From the NCBI RefSeq assembly GCF_027857615.1, contig NZ_JAQIFT010000045.1, positions 39,876-103,875 on the forward strand: a DNA stretch of 64,000 bases, written 5' to 3'. Each line of letters begins with the position of its first letter. Position 1 is the first letter of the stretch. The position numbers and the translations under genes are program-made. Below are positions 25,013 to 32,853 of this stretch, piece by piece. Under the pieces are notes generated by a model. It was not told the origin of the DNA. It ran no database searches and saw only the letters and a list, made by a program, of their open reading frames with translations. Source of the stretch: Holtiella tumoricola (GTDB taxonomy: Bacteria > Bacillota > Clostridia > Lachnospirales > Cellulosilyticaceae).

Positions 25013-25432
25013 CTATGCTCTAATCTGTGCATTGAAGTAACGAATATTTGCATATGAAACTAATGTATTTTCCACATACACCTTAAACCTACTCATATAA
25101 TCATCCACTAAAGATTCATACTTTTTAGCCTTTACATTTAATGAAACTCTAACCTTTAATACGCAATCCTGCTTTCCTAGTGAACCCTCAATGTATTCTG
25201 CGTATTCCATATATTTTTCACCATCAATTGGGTCAACTTTTTCTTCAAGAGTAAACAATCCATCCATAATTGGATTGATATAATTAACAGATACTTTTTC
25301 TCCATACGTATATCTATTAAATGTATCAGCCAACAATCTATCATGGTCTAATTCTAATAACACTTGTTCACATGCTAGTTGATCCATATTCACTTTTACT
25401 TCAATTTCTCTACATACTGGTAAATTTGCCAT
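25013..25432 (-). CDS. Hypothetical early phage protein
   Basis: This 139-residue protein is read from ATG 25,432, which follows GAGGAGAAGATAATT. A longer in-frame GTG start (25,498) lacks a ribosome binding site. The sequence alternates beta strands and helices (MANLPVCREIEVKVNMDQLACEQVLLE; KAKKYESLVDDYMSRFKVYVEN) and has no membrane segment. I do not recognise it. The first cysteine and acidic surface give no functional clue. It is the gene just upstream of the RNA polymerase gene and probably part of its operon. Confidence 0.65.
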   Translation of the reverse strand: MANLPVCREIEVKVNMDQLACEQVLLELDHDRLLADTFNRYTYGEKVSVNYINPIMDGLFTLEEKVDPIDGEKYMEYAEYIEGSLGKQDCVLKVRVSLNVKAKKYESLVDDYMSRFKVYVENTLVSYANIRYFNAQIRA

Positions 25433-25606
25433 AATTATCTTCTCCTCTGGTGGGGTTGCCACATCATTTTTAATAGATTCAATTACTGGACGTTTCACAA
25501 CGTTCTTTAAAGATTTTACAAACCTCTTAATTCTTAAACCCTTTGATACTCAATAGATACAGTCATTTCTCTTACTTACTATAATGTTATGTTATACATC
25601 ATTCTA

Positions 25607-25635
25607 TTGACGTTCCCAATGGTGTATGGTATACT
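25607..25635 (+). promoter_or_regulatory. Plus-strand promoter antisense to the early leader
   Basis: TTGACG, a 17-base spacer and TGGTATACT match the promoter at 20,080 in both boxes and flanks (TTGAC-TTCC and ATGGTATACTC). Confidence 0.65.
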
Positions 25636-25803
25636 CTCCATATGAGTTTGAAATACGAATTTGAAATATTATTAAATTACTCATAAACACCTAATATAAA
25701 AAGTAAGTTAAATATAAAAAAATAAATAAAAATCATATGTGGATACCAAATTTCAGAACGATAACAGGTATACACTATTTTTCGTGCATAGGTCGTACTA
25801 TAA

Positions 25804-25832
25804 ACTATACATTAAAATTTTTAAATTGTAAA
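25804..25832 (-). promoter_or_regulatory. Leftward promoter for the RNA polymerase operon
   Basis: On the minus strand TTTACA (25,832-25,827), a 17-base spacer and TATAGT (25,809-25,804) match the consensus well. It would serve the gene at 25,432 and the RNA polymerase gene behind it. Confidence 0.6.
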
Positions 25833-25845
25833 TACTTTTTTCTAC

Positions 25846-26058
25846 TTATGCTAAAAATTCTTCCATGTCATAAATTTGGTTATTGATATAGATACATATC
25901 TCTAAGTAATTTTTAGGATAGATCCCTCCATCTTCATACATATCTAGTAACATTTCTTTTACTGCAAGCATCACTTCTTCATCACTTGCTTCGTAATTCC
26001 CACTTAACTCACGTACTGTTTTCATCCACTCTTTTACTTCTGTTTCAACATTAATCAT
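25846..26058 (-). CDS. Small acidic early phage protein
   Basis: This 70-residue, strongly acidic protein is predicted to be helical (EVKEWMKTVRELSGNYEASDEEVMLAVKEML). AGGGGGAATAGAAA precedes the start codon. It contains no known motif. It is the third gene of the early leftward operon, before the promoter at 25,804. Small acidic early proteins of phages often bind and inhibit host factors, but nothing in the sequence shows that here. Confidence 0.6.
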   Translation of the reverse strand: MINVETEVKEWMKTVRELSGNYEASDEEVMLAVKEMLLDMYEDGGIYPKNYLEICIYINNQIYDMEEFLA

Positions 26059-26129
26059 TTTCTATTCCCCCTAATTAATTTACATAATTACCATACTATT
26101 TTACAATAAATAACATTTTTAGACAAGTT

Positions 26130-26288
26130 CTAGTAATTATATACTATTTCTTGAGCTAAGTAAGTTACTAAGTAGATACTAATTGTAGCTAATGTAAGTA
26201 ATGTTTGCGAGTAATCAAGTGTGTACATGACGTAAGTAGCTAGGAAGCTTATTATAAGTGCCAGAGTGTGATTTAAGATTGTTTTCAT
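26130..26288 (-). CDS. Tiny membrane protein (52 residues)
   Basis: ATG 26,288 has GGGGAT nine bases upstream and opens 52 codons to TAG at 26,132-26,130. The product has two hydrophobic helices (TLALIISFLATYVMYTL and TLATISIYLVTYL) joined by a short loop, and a short polar tail. It lies between the HTH gene and the acidic gene in the early operon. It could act as an immunity or exclusion protein, but there is no family evidence. Confidence 0.5.
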   Translation of the reverse strand: MKTILNHTLALIISFLATYVMYTLDYSQTLLTLATISIYLVTYLAQEIVYNY

Positions 26289-26301
26289 TTGTATACATCC
26301 C

Positions 26302-26805
26302 CTATTCGTATTGTTCTTCTAACCGTTGCATTTCTAGCCGTTCTAGTTCGTCTATATCCCAATTATGAGAGTAAGTTGTAGTGAACTTATTTTGTTTACG
26401 TTTGTTATAAAAGTTACTGCCAAATGCAACCTGCTGAACAGTTTCAGTACCTACTTTGGTCTTTTGTGTAATGTAGTCTGATTTGATTTGTTTAGCTTTC
26501 TCTTTGCATTTCTTAACTGTTTCTATCACCTTTTGTGCCATTTGCTTGAATGTGATTGTACGTCTTTCTACTTCTTTGCTGTTTGTCTTATATCTTAGGC
26601 TTATATCTAAGTAGTTTTCTTTCACAAGTTTGCTGATGATAGCTGATACTCTACCTTTGCTGATGCCAATTAGTTGAGCAATTTGAGCATTAGATAGGAA
26701 ACAACCATTTTCAAAAGAACGTGCTAGAGATAGGATAAATTTTTCTTGAAGATTAAGATTTTCTAAAGATAAGATTTCAATCGGCATTGTAACGTATTGT
26801 ATCAT
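26302..26805 (-). CDS. Winged-helix early regulator
   Basis: This 167-residue protein is the first gene of the leftward early operon. Residues 17-75 form a winged helix-turn-helix (NLQEKFILSLARSFENG, then NAQIAQLIGISKGRVSAIISKLVKENYL), typical of the HTH_36/MarR-like group seen in phage replication regulators. The rest is a basic coiled segment (KEKAKQIKSDYITQK) and a charged tail. AGAGGTGATAAC precedes the ATG. It may activate or repress the downstream operon, or act as a replication factor. Confidence 0.75.
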   Translation of the reverse strand: MIQYVTMPIEILSLENLNLQEKFILSLARSFENGCFLSNAQIAQLIGISKGRVSAIISKLVKENYLDISLRYKTNSKEVERRTITFKQMAQKVIETVKKCKEKAKQIKSDYITQKTKVGTETVQQVAFGSNFYNKRKQNKFTTTYSHNWDIDELERLEMQRLEEQYE

Positions 26806-26833
26806 GTTATCACCTCTTTTCTAGTGCTTACTA

Positions 26834-26889
26834 AGTGTTGCACCATGTCTATGTTTTTATATTATCATAGGTGTTGCACCATGTCAATG
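26834..26889. repeat. Two operator-like direct repeats with dyad symmetry
   Basis: Copies of GTGTTGCACCATGTC lie at 26,835 and 26,871. Each contains GGTGTTGCACC or its one-base variant, a dyad. The right copy sits in the spacer between the -35 and -10 boxes of the leftward promoter, and the left copy is downstream of its start. They are natural operators for the ribbon-helix-helix protein encoded opposite. Confidence 0.75.
26859..26887 (-). promoter_or_regulatory. Strong leftward early promoter
   Basis: On the minus strand TTGACA (26,887-26,882), a 17-base spacer and TAATAT (26,864-26,859) are close to consensus. It drives the HTH gene at 26,805 and is overlaid by the operator repeats. Confidence 0.8.
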
Positions 26890-26933
26890 ATATGTTTCAT
26901 TTTATTTTAATTTATTTCATCTTGTATACACCA

Positions 26934-26962
26934 TTGATATTAGATGCTGTATATGATACAAT
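26934..26962 (+). promoter_or_regulatory. Promoter of the ribbon-helix-helix gene
   Basis: TTGATA, a 17-base spacer and TACAAT point rightward, 36 bases before the ATG at 26,999. Confidence 0.7.
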
Positions 26963-26998
26963 AAGTGTAACTAGTAAAAAATCACTAAAGGTGGTGAT

Positions 26999-27163
26999 AT
27001 GATGGCAATAGGTGCAGACAAAGTAAGAGTTATGGTTACTATTAGCGAAACAGAAAAACAACAACTTGAAGAAATCTCAAAGTTACAAAATAGAAATCTT
27101 AGTAATTTGATAGGTACGATCATAAAAGAATACTTAAACGAGCAAAAGGCTGACCAGAAATAG
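26999..27163 (+). CDS. Ribbon-helix-helix (Arc/CopG-type) protein, probable prophage repressor
   Basis: This 54-residue protein is encoded on the plus strand, opposite to almost every other phage gene. AAAGGTGGTGAT precedes two candidate starts (26,999 and 27,002). The strand KVRVMVTISETEKQQLEEIS and helix LSNLIGTIIKEYL match the ribbon-helix-helix fold, in which two chains form a beta ribbon inserted in the major groove. It faces the strong early promoter, which carries matching dyads. It is therefore the best candidate for the lysogeny repressor, in place of a CI-type protein. I see no CI-like gene. Confidence 0.8.
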   Translation: MMAIGADKVRVMVTISETEKQQLEEISKLQNRNLSNLIGTIIKEYLNEQKADQK

Positions 27164-27181
27164 GTCGGTCTTATTTTTTTT
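27150..27181 (+). terminator. Terminator of the ribbon-helix-helix gene
   Basis: CTGACC pairs with GGTCGG (one G-T) and is followed by T-rich sequence (TTATTTTTTTT). The stop codon at 27,161 is in the loop. Confidence 0.75.
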
Positions 27182-27352
27182 GCGGTTCCTAATGCACATC
27201 AAAAAGTGCTATGTCTTAGATGACGGCAAATGCTTCAATGTTGAAGCATTTATATTGAGACAAGCAAAAAAAAAGACATTCACCCTAACTGAGTGAATAC
27301 CTCAATTCATAATCAATACGTGGTACATCTACATCCTAAAATATATAATTCA

Positions 27353-28255
27353 TTAACTATTATAATTATATTCTAAAGAGTGTAGTCTATGGTATTCTAT
27401 ATACTTTATAGAATTTTCATCTAATTTAATTTTAATATCTCTATCTAAATTATATTCCTTCACCTGATCTTCATCGAATAATTTAGATATGATTATTTCT
27501 CCATCATCCGTAAAAGAAATATATCCATTTTCAAATAATCTATCATGTTCAAAGCACAATAATAGGGTATTGTTAATATCCCTTTTTTCTACTTTAGTCA
27601 CGCATCTATACCAAGGTTTTATATGACTTAATCTTAATGTTGATTCAATATTCTTTTTACATATCTGACATTTCCCTATTTGATGCAGGCGGAATGCCCT
27701 TGTTTTACCGTGTATAAGTGAATCTCTCTTACGTCTATCATCTATATCCATTTCGAAAAATTTCTCATTCATATACTCTTTAACATATTTAAACCAAAGT
27801 TGTCTTAATTGATTATTTTTATCATACGGCTCGCCAAAAAACATATACAATAGATTATCTATTTTATAGGTATAATAATATCCTCTATAATCTTTTATAT
27901 CACTTTTGTTTCCATGGACATCTCGATCTATGCATCTAATAATTTCAGAAGAAATATATGAATAGCAAAACGTAGTAATGTCTCCTAAAGATACTAGCTT
28001 ATCTATATAATATAATATTTCCTCTCTATATATTTCAACAAATTTATTTAAATCCTTAATATCATCTTCAATATTTAAAAGTGAAAAATACCTACATATA
28101 CTTATTACTTCTGCTAATGTCACTATGTCTTTTACCATAACGTATATTTTGTCATTCTCGTCTCTTCTTATTACAACCTTTCTCTTGCATAATTTTGAAC
28201 ACTTACTACATTTAGCTATCTTATATATATCATATATTTTTTCGCTCTTTTGCAT
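27353..28255 (-). CDS. HNH nuclease, lysogenic-region accessory gene
   Basis: This 300-residue protein has an uncharacterised N-terminal two-thirds with cysteine pairs (CSKCSKLCKRK). The C-terminal HNH core is CQICKKNIESTLRLSHIKPW, then NNTLLLCFEHDRLFENGYISF. This pattern (SHIKPW, D-x-L-F-x-x-G-x-I-S-F) is shared with HNH restriction-type nucleases. It lies between the repressor and the integrase, where prophages keep fitness and anti-phage genes. AGGATGGGATT precedes the start. It could be a restriction enzyme acting alone or a toxin-like effector; substrate and regulation are unknown. Confidence 0.8.
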   Translation of the reverse strand: MQKSEKIYDIYKIAKCSKCSKLCKRKVVIRRDENDKIYVMVKDIVTLAEVISICRYFSLLNIEDDIKDLNKFVEIYREEILYYIDKLVSLGDITTFCYSYISSEIIRCIDRDVHGNKSDIKDYRGYYYTYKIDNLLYMFFGEPYDKNNQLRQLWFKYVKEYMNEKFFEMDIDDRRKRDSLIHGKTRAFRLHQIGKCQICKKNIESTLRLSHIKPWYRCVTKVEKRDINNTLLLCFEHDRLFENGYISFTDDGEIIISKLFDEDQVKEYNLDRDIKIKLDENSIKYIEYHRLHSLEYNYNS

Positions 28256-28386
28256 ATCAATGTAAATCCCATCCTATTTTATAAAATAAACCATTAGATT
28301 ATTTACTATTTTAAATTCATTTATACAAATGTTCCCTAAAAATACTTAAATAATATCTTTTGGTATTCTTAGTCTGTAAATCAATT

Positions 28387-28575
28387 TTACACACTAATTC
28401 TGAGTAGCATTTCAATATCCAATATCGCTCCCTTCTCTAAATGTTCTTCTAGGACTTTTAGGATTTCAGAACGCTTGTGAAGTTTTAACCGTGAGGACTT
28501 CTCACAGTTAACATCGTATTTAATTTTTGAATGCCATGAATCTAGCCGGTATGTGGCGTAGTACCACCTACTCAC
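28387..28575 (-). CDS. Small hypothetical protein, start weak
   Basis: A 62-residue frame begins with GTG without a visible ribosome binding site and includes RLDSWHSKIKYD and a helical end (LKVLEEHLEKGAILDIEMLL). A short similarity (R-L-x-S-W-x-S-K) exists to the open stretch upstream of the ParB-like gene near 19,890. It may be a fragment of a larger ancestral gene. It lies between the HNH gene and the integrase. Confidence 0.35.
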   Translation of the reverse strand: MSRWYYATYRLDSWHSKIKYDVNCEKSSRLKLHKRSEILKVLEEHLEKGAILDIEMLLRISV

Positions 28576-28712
28576 ATTATGATAGATTTTTTATATTTGA
28601 TTTTTAGAAAGCTTTACTTCTTACTAATCGTTTTTGATGATACGTCTACCTGTTAAATTTGGTTATAGGTATGCTTATTTTTGAGTATAGGGTGAGTTAT
28701 GCATAGACATGA

Positions 28713-28742
28713 ATAAAACCCCCATATAAAGTCATATAGAGG
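28713..28742 (-). terminator. Intrinsic terminator after integrase
   Basis: On the minus strand CCTCTATAT pairs with ATATGGGGG (G-T pairs) around GACTTT, followed by TTTTATT. It lies nine bases past the integrase stop. Confidence 0.6.
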
Positions 28743-28750
28743 TCTTTTGA

Positions 28751-29668
28751 TTATCTATTATTTAGAATGCAGGTATTATCAATATCTTCTTTTAACGTTT
28801 CTGATTGCATATGAATATATCTGTTAGTCATTTTTAATGTAGTGTGTCCAAGTAATGCTTGTATCTTAAAAGCATTCATTCCATTTTTAGCACAATTATC
28901 GCCAAAGGTATGTCTAAAAAGATGTATACTAGTTTTATCAACACCTCTTGCTTTATTATACCTACTTATCCCCTGTTGTAACGTAATAAGCTTCATTTGT
29001 GTTCCCCATTGGCTAGGAAATGCGTAATCGTTTTCCTGTATGTCATCCTCAAGAATCTCAAAATATTCAACTAGAATAGGCTTTAATGACTTTGCCAGTG
29101 GAATAATCTGTTGCTTTCTATTCTTAGTGTGGATAAATGTTATCGTATCTTTGTTGAAATCAATATCTTTTTTTCTAATATTTAACAGAGTGCTGGCTCT
29201 ACATCCTGTAGCAAGTAGAAAATTGATAATTACCCAGTTTCTATAATCATGAAATTTATTCATATCTGGCTTCTGCAATAATATATCTATTTCTTCAAGT
29301 GTATAAGGCTCTTTAATAGTTTCTGTTTCTTTTATGGCCTTAACTTTGATAGGTGTGTCAATATACCCTTTATCATAGCAAAAATTAAAGAATACTTTTA
29401 CGCCTCTTAGCCTTATGTTAATAGTAGTATCTTTAAGATCACGTTTCTTCATGTAGCAAATATAATCTTCGATGACCTCGTTACTGTACTCATGAACATA
29501 CATTTTAGTATCATATTTTAGAAGATATCCAATTACTTCACGATAATAGACAAGACTCTTATCGGATAGATTTTTTATGATACAATTTTTGTAAAAATCC
29601 TCTAATGCATCATTAAGCAAGATGTAATTTTTACTTACTTTGCTTTTGTTTAGTTTAATTTTCTTCAT
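28751..29668 (-). CDS. int: Tyrosine recombinase integrase
   Basis: This 305-residue integrase starts at ATG 29,668 behind AATAGAGGTACAC. The N-terminal SAM-like core (SDKSLVYYREVIGYLLKYD) binds arm DNA. The catalytic domain carries the arginine in ATGCRASTLLNIRK, then HLFRHTFG and LGHTTLKMTNRYIH, which supply His, Arg, His and the nucleophile Tyr. All catalytic residues are present. It integrates and, with a directionality factor not seen here, excises the prophage. The attachment site normally lies close to the integrase gene. Confidence 0.95.
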   Translation of the reverse strand: MKKIKLNKSKVSKNYILLNDALEDFYKNCIIKNLSDKSLVYYREVIGYLLKYDTKMYVHEYSNEVIEDYICYMKKRDLKDTTINIRLRGVKVFFNFCYDKGYIDTPIKVKAIKETETIKEPYTLEEIDILLQKPDMNKFHDYRNWVIINFLLATGCRASTLLNIRKKDIDFNKDTITFIHTKNRKQQIIPLAKSLKPILVEYFEILEDDIQENDYAFPSQWGTQMKLITLQQGISRYNKARGVDKTSIHLFRHTFGDNCAKNGMNAFKIQALLGHTTLKMTNRYIHMQSETLKEDIDNTCILNNR

Positions 29669-30010
29669 ATGTGTACCTCTATTCATTTGAATTAATTTTG
29701 ATTTACAAGAGGTATTCAATTAAATCTAAAACATATTGATTTTACTACAGTAACGCAACAACTACCTGTTATCAAAATAAAAGTCTGATGTATTCATACG
29801 TTCTCCAATCTGTCCTATATCTTAGTCTTTATCTTAATAAATTTTCTAAGTTTATCTATTCATTTTTATTGTCTCTCATAATATAATTCTACCTATAATA
29901 GTACGTTTTTAGCCTGTATTCGTCAAGCTAGCTATAAAATTTCTCCTGTTATCTCTTCCAAGAATCAATAGAAAATTGTTCTCTATAATGATATTCCCTA
30001 TATAGACTAT
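29669..30010. other. Prophage-host junction region
   Basis: These roughly 340 bases between integrase and the host terminator at 30,011 hold no gene. They should contain the right attachment site and the integrase promoter, but the core cannot be picked without the left junction. Confidence 0.5.
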
Positions 30011-30048
30011 AAAAAGGAGTTGCTACATTTCATGTAACAACTCCTTTT
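30011..30048 (-). terminator. Intrinsic terminator of the SpoIID-like gene
   Basis: A long stem (AAAAGGAGTTG...CAACTCCTTTT with a small mismatch) around TTTCA has T runs on both sides, so it may act in both directions and marks the edge of host sequence. Confidence 0.8.
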
Positions 30049-30054
30049 ATTAGC

Positions 30055-31671
30055 TTATTGAACTTTTACACCATCATAATAATACTCAATAATTTCTTTA
30101 TATGTAAATCCTGCTTCTGCCATACCTTTAGCACCATATTGAGACATACCTACACCATGGCCATATCCATAACCATAGATTGTTAAGTCTCCATATACTG
30201 TTGCTGGTTTGCTAGAAGATGTATAATCACCATCTATTTCTACCTTATTCCCACTAGATGAAGTAAAGGTATCACTTGTGATGATTTCATCTGCACTTTG
30301 GATATATACAGTATCAGCTACCTTTGAGTAGGTAACTTCTGTTTCAATCCAAAGTCCTTCTAGATCCATTTCTACTGTTCCATCACTCGTTATAATTGTT
30401 GCTTTACCTGTACTGCTTGTTCCTGGTTTGATACTTACATTTGGTGTATTTGATCCACTATAAGGTACAAATTGATACATACGACTTTTTAAGGAACCAT
30501 CATTACTTCCGTTAAAGAACGTTCTTGTATTTTCTTTTGTTACTGTATATTCGCCTTTTGTTCCTAATATGGTAAGAGAATTGACACGTCCACTTTGTGA
30601 ATAACTATCAATACGTACGCCTTCTACTGTACCAACGTCTTTCCCTGCATTCGCAACACATTTTTCTATTTCTTTTAAAGTAATTTGACGTGTCCATGGC
30701 ACATGATCTGTTTCGTAAGGATCTGGCTTTGCTACTAGATAAGGAACACTATTGCCCCATACATACTTAGCATCTGCTGTATATCCACCACTACTTGCGC
30801 TATATACTGTTTCAGCAACTGCTCCATTATACATGGCTACTTCTCCTGCTGTCGCATCAACAGCTGCCGTTGTTCTCTTATCTTCAGAAGTAATCCCTCT
30901 ATACACTTGGCTAGTTGTTGTATCCACTAAGTTATATCCTCTAGATACAAATCTATTGTATTGGAAAGTTGCCATACTTCTTGCAGCTACTGCTTGAGCC
31001 TTAAGGGATTCTACGTGCCAAGAAGCCGACACTTCACAAGGTACAACCCCATATAAGTAATCTTCCATATTCACTTGGTTTACAGCTGTAAGTCCTTTAC
31101 TTTGTCCGTTGACAACTTCTATAACACCTCTATAGATTCTATTTGCTCCAACGCCTGTAGCTGGGAAATTATATTGACTATATCCCCCTCTAAATCCTAA
31201 AGGTTGCTCATCATTTTCACTGACTAACAGGACTTCTCCTTTTGTACTTTTTATCCCAATACGTTTGTTATTACTTGATACTTTATAATCTGCATCAAAA
31301 TCATCCGTTGTGTAGATTTGGTATTTTCCAGGTTCTATGTAGGCTACAACTGCTTCATCACCATATATTTCTAAAGCTTTGTATGCATCTTCAAATTCAT
31401 TATAAACTTCTTTATAACCATAATATGTAGTACTATCTAGTGATACTGATATATCACTAGAATCTAAATATCCCTCTTTAATCCACTTTTCACCTTCAAA
31501 ATATCCGATTGCAATGGATTCCTCACTTTTAATTTGAATTGTAGCTGCATCTTTATAAACAGATTCAAGCCCTATTCTAATAGATTCTGGCGCTTTAGCT
31601 TGAAGTATTGTTGGAATCGTAAGTACCAACACCCCAACTAAAGTTGTTATCTTGTGTTGATTTAGGCGCAA
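30055..31671 (-). CDS. SpoIID/LytB-domain cell-wall protein
   Basis: This 538-residue protein starts with TTG behind AAGAGGGGGAAC. The N-terminal signal peptide is TTLVGVLVLTIPTILQAKA, which suggests secretion. The SpoIID core includes GVVPCEVSASWHVESLKAQAVAARSMATF (with the catalytic-type glutamate) and VYSASSGGYTADAKYVWG, and the C-terminal end has YGYGYGHGVGMSQYGAKGMA. SpoIID is a lytic transglycosylase acting on denuded peptidoglycan during engulfment, and LytB-type relatives act in vegetative cells. No other engulfment genes are near. It is followed by a strong terminator. Confidence 0.92.
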   Translation of the reverse strand: MRLNQHKITTLVGVLVLTIPTILQAKAPESIRIGLESVYKDAATIQIKSEESIAIGYFEGEKWIKEGYLDSSDISVSLDSTTYYGYKEVYNEFEDAYKALEIYGDEAVVAYIEPGKYQIYTTDDFDADYKVSSNNKRIGIKSTKGEVLLVSENDEQPLGFRGGYSQYNFPATGVGANRIYRGVIEVVNGQSKGLTAVNQVNMEDYLYGVVPCEVSASWHVESLKAQAVAARSMATFQYNRFVSRGYNLVDTTTSQVYRGITSEDKRTTAAVDATAGEVAMYNGAVAETVYSASSGGYTADAKYVWGNSVPYLVAKPDPYETDHVPWTRQITLKEIEKCVANAGKDVGTVEGVRIDSYSQSGRVNSLTILGTKGEYTVTKENTRTFFNGSNDGSLKSRMYQFVPYSGSNTPNVSIKPGTSSTGKATIITSDGTVEMDLEGLWIETEVTYSKVADTVYIQSADEIITSDTFTSSSGNKVEIDGDYTSSSKPATVYGDLTIYGYGYGHGVGMSQYGAKGMAEAGFTYKEIIEYYYDGVKVQ

Positions 31672-31745
31672 TGATGTTCCCCCTCTTTTGTTAAGTTCTA
31701 ATCTCTTTATCTTAACTCCATTATATAAGGAGAACTGCCAAAAAT

Positions 31746-32735
31746 CTACAATTTATAGTAATCTGTACAAGTTTTAAGATCCGTTAACCAAAGTTGTATG
31801 TTTTTATCGTCAAAAGTTGTATGATACATTTCTACTAAATACTCTTGTAACTCTCTTATCGTAATTTCTCTTGATTGTTTTGGAATGATTTCTGTTTTAA
31901 AATTTATTTTCATCTTATGTTCTAGCTGTCTTGTTGCACTGTATATGACTGCCTCTTTATAGGCATCATAAAAGGCCTTCCAACTTTCATGGCTAGAATA
32001 TTGCCAGTAATTCTTCCAACATTCTTTGCACTTTCTCCATATAACATGGTCCATATTGATTTTATACCCTGGATAATACTTATAAAGTGCCTCTAAATAA
32101 TTCATTTCCTCTGTTTGAGCCCTTGTTAACCACTTAGCTATAGGTAAAAGGTGAAAGGGTTTCCTTCTTTCATAAATAAAAAGTGTCTCTATGTATGGAT
32201 GCCTAACAAGCATATAGGGGAATTCTACGCCATGCCAAGTTGGTATATCCATAATGATGTGAAACTTCACTCTGTTACGTTTCCCCAGTCGATATAGTAC
32301 TTGGCTAAGATCCTCATATCTTAACTTACTTGGCCTTTCTGCTACAAAGTCCCAAAATAGTCCTGTTGCATTACTTTGCCCTATTAATACTAGGAAGATC
32401 TCATCTGCATTTAAGCGTTTAATTCCCATCTGTAAGCATTCTTCAAATGTCTCTTTCTCAGAGCTCTTTGCAAGTACCATCTCATGGCGCTCAATCTTCT
32501 CTTCTCCATCGTAAAAATATTCGTATAGTCCCCCTCTTTTGACCTGACCAATTTCATCTTTTAAGGAACTAAACCGTTTGTACATCGCTAGGCAACTGTT
32601 TTCTAGTATATAGCCTCGGGCAAAAATTTTAATTTCTGGATGATCCACTTTTCCAAGAAGTTCAATTTCTTCCTCGATCAAGGCTGCTATCTCACAATTG
32701 CCACTTCCATAGACCAATACATTACATCCTGCCAT
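31746..32735 (-). CDS. Clostripain-like fold protein lacking catalytic residues
   Basis: This 329-residue protein is behind AGGAGGTACGAGCT. The opening (NVLVYGSGNCEIAALIEEEIELL) and the internal hydrophobic strands follow the layout of clostripain/gingipain peptidases (family C11). In those, the active sites read N-H-G-x-G and D-A-C-L-M-G. Here the corresponding places read IGQSNATG (119-125 core) and MDIPTWHG (163-169), so the catalytic histidine and cysteine are replaced. It may be a degenerate, regulatory or binding homologue. The helical C-terminal third (CKECWKNYWQYSSHESWKAFYDAY) is unusual. No signal peptide is seen. I am unsure of the family. Confidence 0.5.
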   Translation of the reverse strand: MAGCNVLVYGSGNCEIAALIEEEIELLGKVDHPEIKIFARGYILENSCLAMYKRFSSLKDEIGQVKRGGLYEYFYDGEEKIERHEMVLAKSSEKETFEECLQMGIKRLNADEIFLVLIGQSNATGLFWDFVAERPSKLRYEDLSQVLYRLGKRNRVKFHIIMDIPTWHGVEFPYMLVRHPYIETLFIYERRKPFHLLPIAKWLTRAQTEEMNYLEALYKYYPGYKINMDHVIWRKCKECWKNYWQYSSHESWKAFYDAYKEAVIYSATRQLEHKMKINFKTEIIPKQSREITIRELQEYLVEMYHTTFDDKNIQLWLTDLKTCTDYYKL

Positions 32736-32797
32736 AGCTCGTACCTCCTATTTTATTACTTCTATCATTATATGTTGGAAGTTTTTTAAAGATAACA

Positions 32798-32832
32798 CAA
32801 AAAGAGGCATATAACTTTAAATTATATACCTC
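32798..32832 (-). terminator. Intrinsic terminator after the GntP gene
   Basis: The stem AGGTATATAA/TTATATGCCT has a seven-base loop followed by CTTTTTG on the minus strand, about 20 bases past the stop at 32,854. Confidence 0.7.
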
Positions 32833-32853
32833 CTTGCTTGTCTAGTATGACTG

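Larger units (their letters stand above)
25433..25845. other. Long leader region with opposing promoters
   Basis: The 413-base gap holds a leftward promoter (25,804-25,832) and a rightward promoter (25,607-25,635). The leftward transcript would have a leader of about 365 bases before the gene at 25,432. The rightward one would run antisense to the first half of it. Only frames below 30 codons are present and none has a good ribosome binding site. Confidence 0.6.
1..29700 (-). mobile_element. Prophage, HK97-type siphovirus, right-hand part
   Basis: The block has the canonical order integrase, repressor, early/replication genes, terminase, portal, protease, capsid, tail tube, tape measure and baseplate, nearly all on the minus strand. 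The left end (rest of baseplate, lysis genes, left attachment site) lies before position 1. The right end falls somewhere between the integrase start (29,668) and the host terminator at 30,011. I could not locate the attachment core because only one end is visible. Head, packaging and tail-tube genes look intact, so the element may be functional. The boundary is approximate. Confidence 0.95.

Noticed and set aside
29669..30010. A specific attachment core at the integrase end
   Set aside because: The left junction is outside the window, so a direct-repeat core cannot be tested.
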